In this document: positions 7,604-7,896 of the stretch, in pieces
Layout of the letters: every line of letters starts with the position of its first letter
How positions within the stretch are numbered: the stretch's first letter is position 1
Assembly (NCBI GenBank): GCA_004554425.1
Contig: SFMI01000105.1
Span: 1 to 7,896, forward strand
Direction: 5' to 3'
Length of the DNA: 7,896 bases
From: Candidatus Saccharimonadota bacterium
GTDB taxonomy: Bacteria; Eremiobacterota; Xenobia; Xenobiales; Xenobiaceae
The notes under the pieces: model-generated
The model's database searches: none
Seen by the model: the letters and a program-made list of their open reading frames with translations, nothing else
Told to the model about the DNA's origin: nothing
Position numbers and translations under genes: made by a program

Positions 7604-7636
7604 GCTATGCGCAAAGCTAGGGCGGAGATGCATTTG
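7604..7636 (+). repeat. 33-bp direct repeat, right copy
   Basis: Differs from the left copy at one base (cgg for cag). The bases before it (gagtgcgc) skip 22 bp that are present before the left copy (6055-6076), and those after it (acagtagctgct) continue a normal unit. Confidence 0.8.
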
Positions 7637-7896
7637 ACAGTAGCTGCTAAGTGCACACTTGATAATGAAGAACAGTATCAGAGCAGCTTGAGCAAAGCTT
7701 TAAGTGAGTGCGCTGGAGTTCAGCCTCAAATTGATTCAATACGTAGAACTCGTGCAGGAATGCATTTGGCTGTAGCTTCTAAGTGTGCACTTGCCAATGA
7801 GGATAAGTATCAGAGCAGCTTAGAGAAATCTTTGAGTGAATGGGCTGGTGCACAGTCTAAAGTTGAGGCTATACGTAAAGATAGAGCCAGAATGTA
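7604..7896 (+). CDS. Continuation of the giant repeat gene, open at window end
   Basis: From 7604 the array is again in the frame of the 1112 ORF: AMRKA, then a unit at 7619-7750 (RAEMHLTVAAKC), a unit at 7751-7882 (RAGMHLAVASKC) and the start of a third (RARM). No stop appears before the window edge. The start given is where the frame resumes, not a translation start; the ATG at 7607 has no ribosome site. Joined to 6109 through the shared 33-bp repeat, the reading is unbroken, so this is most likely the true 3' continuation of the gene. The 7751-7882 unit followed by RARM repeats the order of units 19-20 and 30-31. Confidence 0.75.

Larger units (their letters stand above)
6111..7637 (+). 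pseudogene. Out-of-frame repeat-protein fragment without a native start
   Basis: The repeat reading continues here as ANEKQYQSSLSKALSEW and runs to SKALSECA near 7603, then reads nonsense to TGA at 7635-7637. A formal start (GTG at 6045) lies inside the preceding unit read in the wrong frame (LCAKLGQRCIC), so the first residues of that ORF are not repeat protein, and no ribosome site supports it. All unit positions are conserved, with no stop codons inside, so the fragment is recent. It would be translated only by frameshifting at 6109 or if the break is an assembly error. It contains two 42-residue variants (6201-6326 and 6987-7112). Confidence 0.65.

Noticed and set aside
6077..7636. Insertion sequence flanked by target duplications
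   Set aside because: The block contains only repeat units of the same gene, with no transposase or terminal inverted repeats.
7405..7656. Minus-strand ORF near the second junction
   Set aside because: Antisense of repeat units, similar to the 5802-6014 shadow.
1328..7896. CRISPR array or non-coding satellite
   Set aside because: The periodicity is 132/126 bp and strictly codon-based, with synonymous changes between units; there are no unique spacers.

Overview
The window reads as bacterial DNA of moderate-to-low GC, with all coding on the + strand, standard stop codons and Shine-Dalgarno-like sites. No rRNA, tRNA, CRISPR or transposase gene is visible. I cannot place the organism firmly. 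A Gram-negative, possibly host-associated gammaproteobacterium is a weak guess from the style of the GTPase, not something the sequence proves.

Region 1 (1-992) holds the 3' part of a dynamin-like GTPase gene. The reading frame is open from the first bases and carries the G3, G4 and G5 nucleotide-binding motifs; the P-loop lies upstream of the window. A TAA at 591-593 ends it. After 21 bases the same frame resumes as a 125-residue helical ORF whose tryptophan-rich start and coiled-coil end look like the tail of such GTPases. The two are either a split gene (nonsense mutation or decay) or a two-gene unit.

Region 2 (993-1111) is a short intergenic stretch with one strong GC-rich hairpin.

Region 3 (1112 to the window end) is almost entirely one giant repeat gene. 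After a 72-residue leader it encodes tandem helical-hairpin units, mostly exactly 44 residues (132 bp), with a recurring 42-residue variant. There are 36 complete units before the first frame break. The gene changes frame at 6109/6110 and again at 7603/7604, and the second change restores the original frame. Both breaks are explained by one arrangement: a 1,494-bp block of out-of-phase array DNA sits between two 33-bp direct repeats (one mismatch). Removing one repeat plus the block gives a continuous frame that stays open to the window end. This is either a real recombination or template-switch event that truncates the protein, or a misassembly of near-identical units.

The repeat protein has no visible signal peptide or membrane segment. 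It looks like a long cytoplasmic alpha-solenoid, probably a scaffold or binding protein, of unknown function. A link with the upstream GTPase is only suggested by adjacency and orientation; a hairpin separates them.
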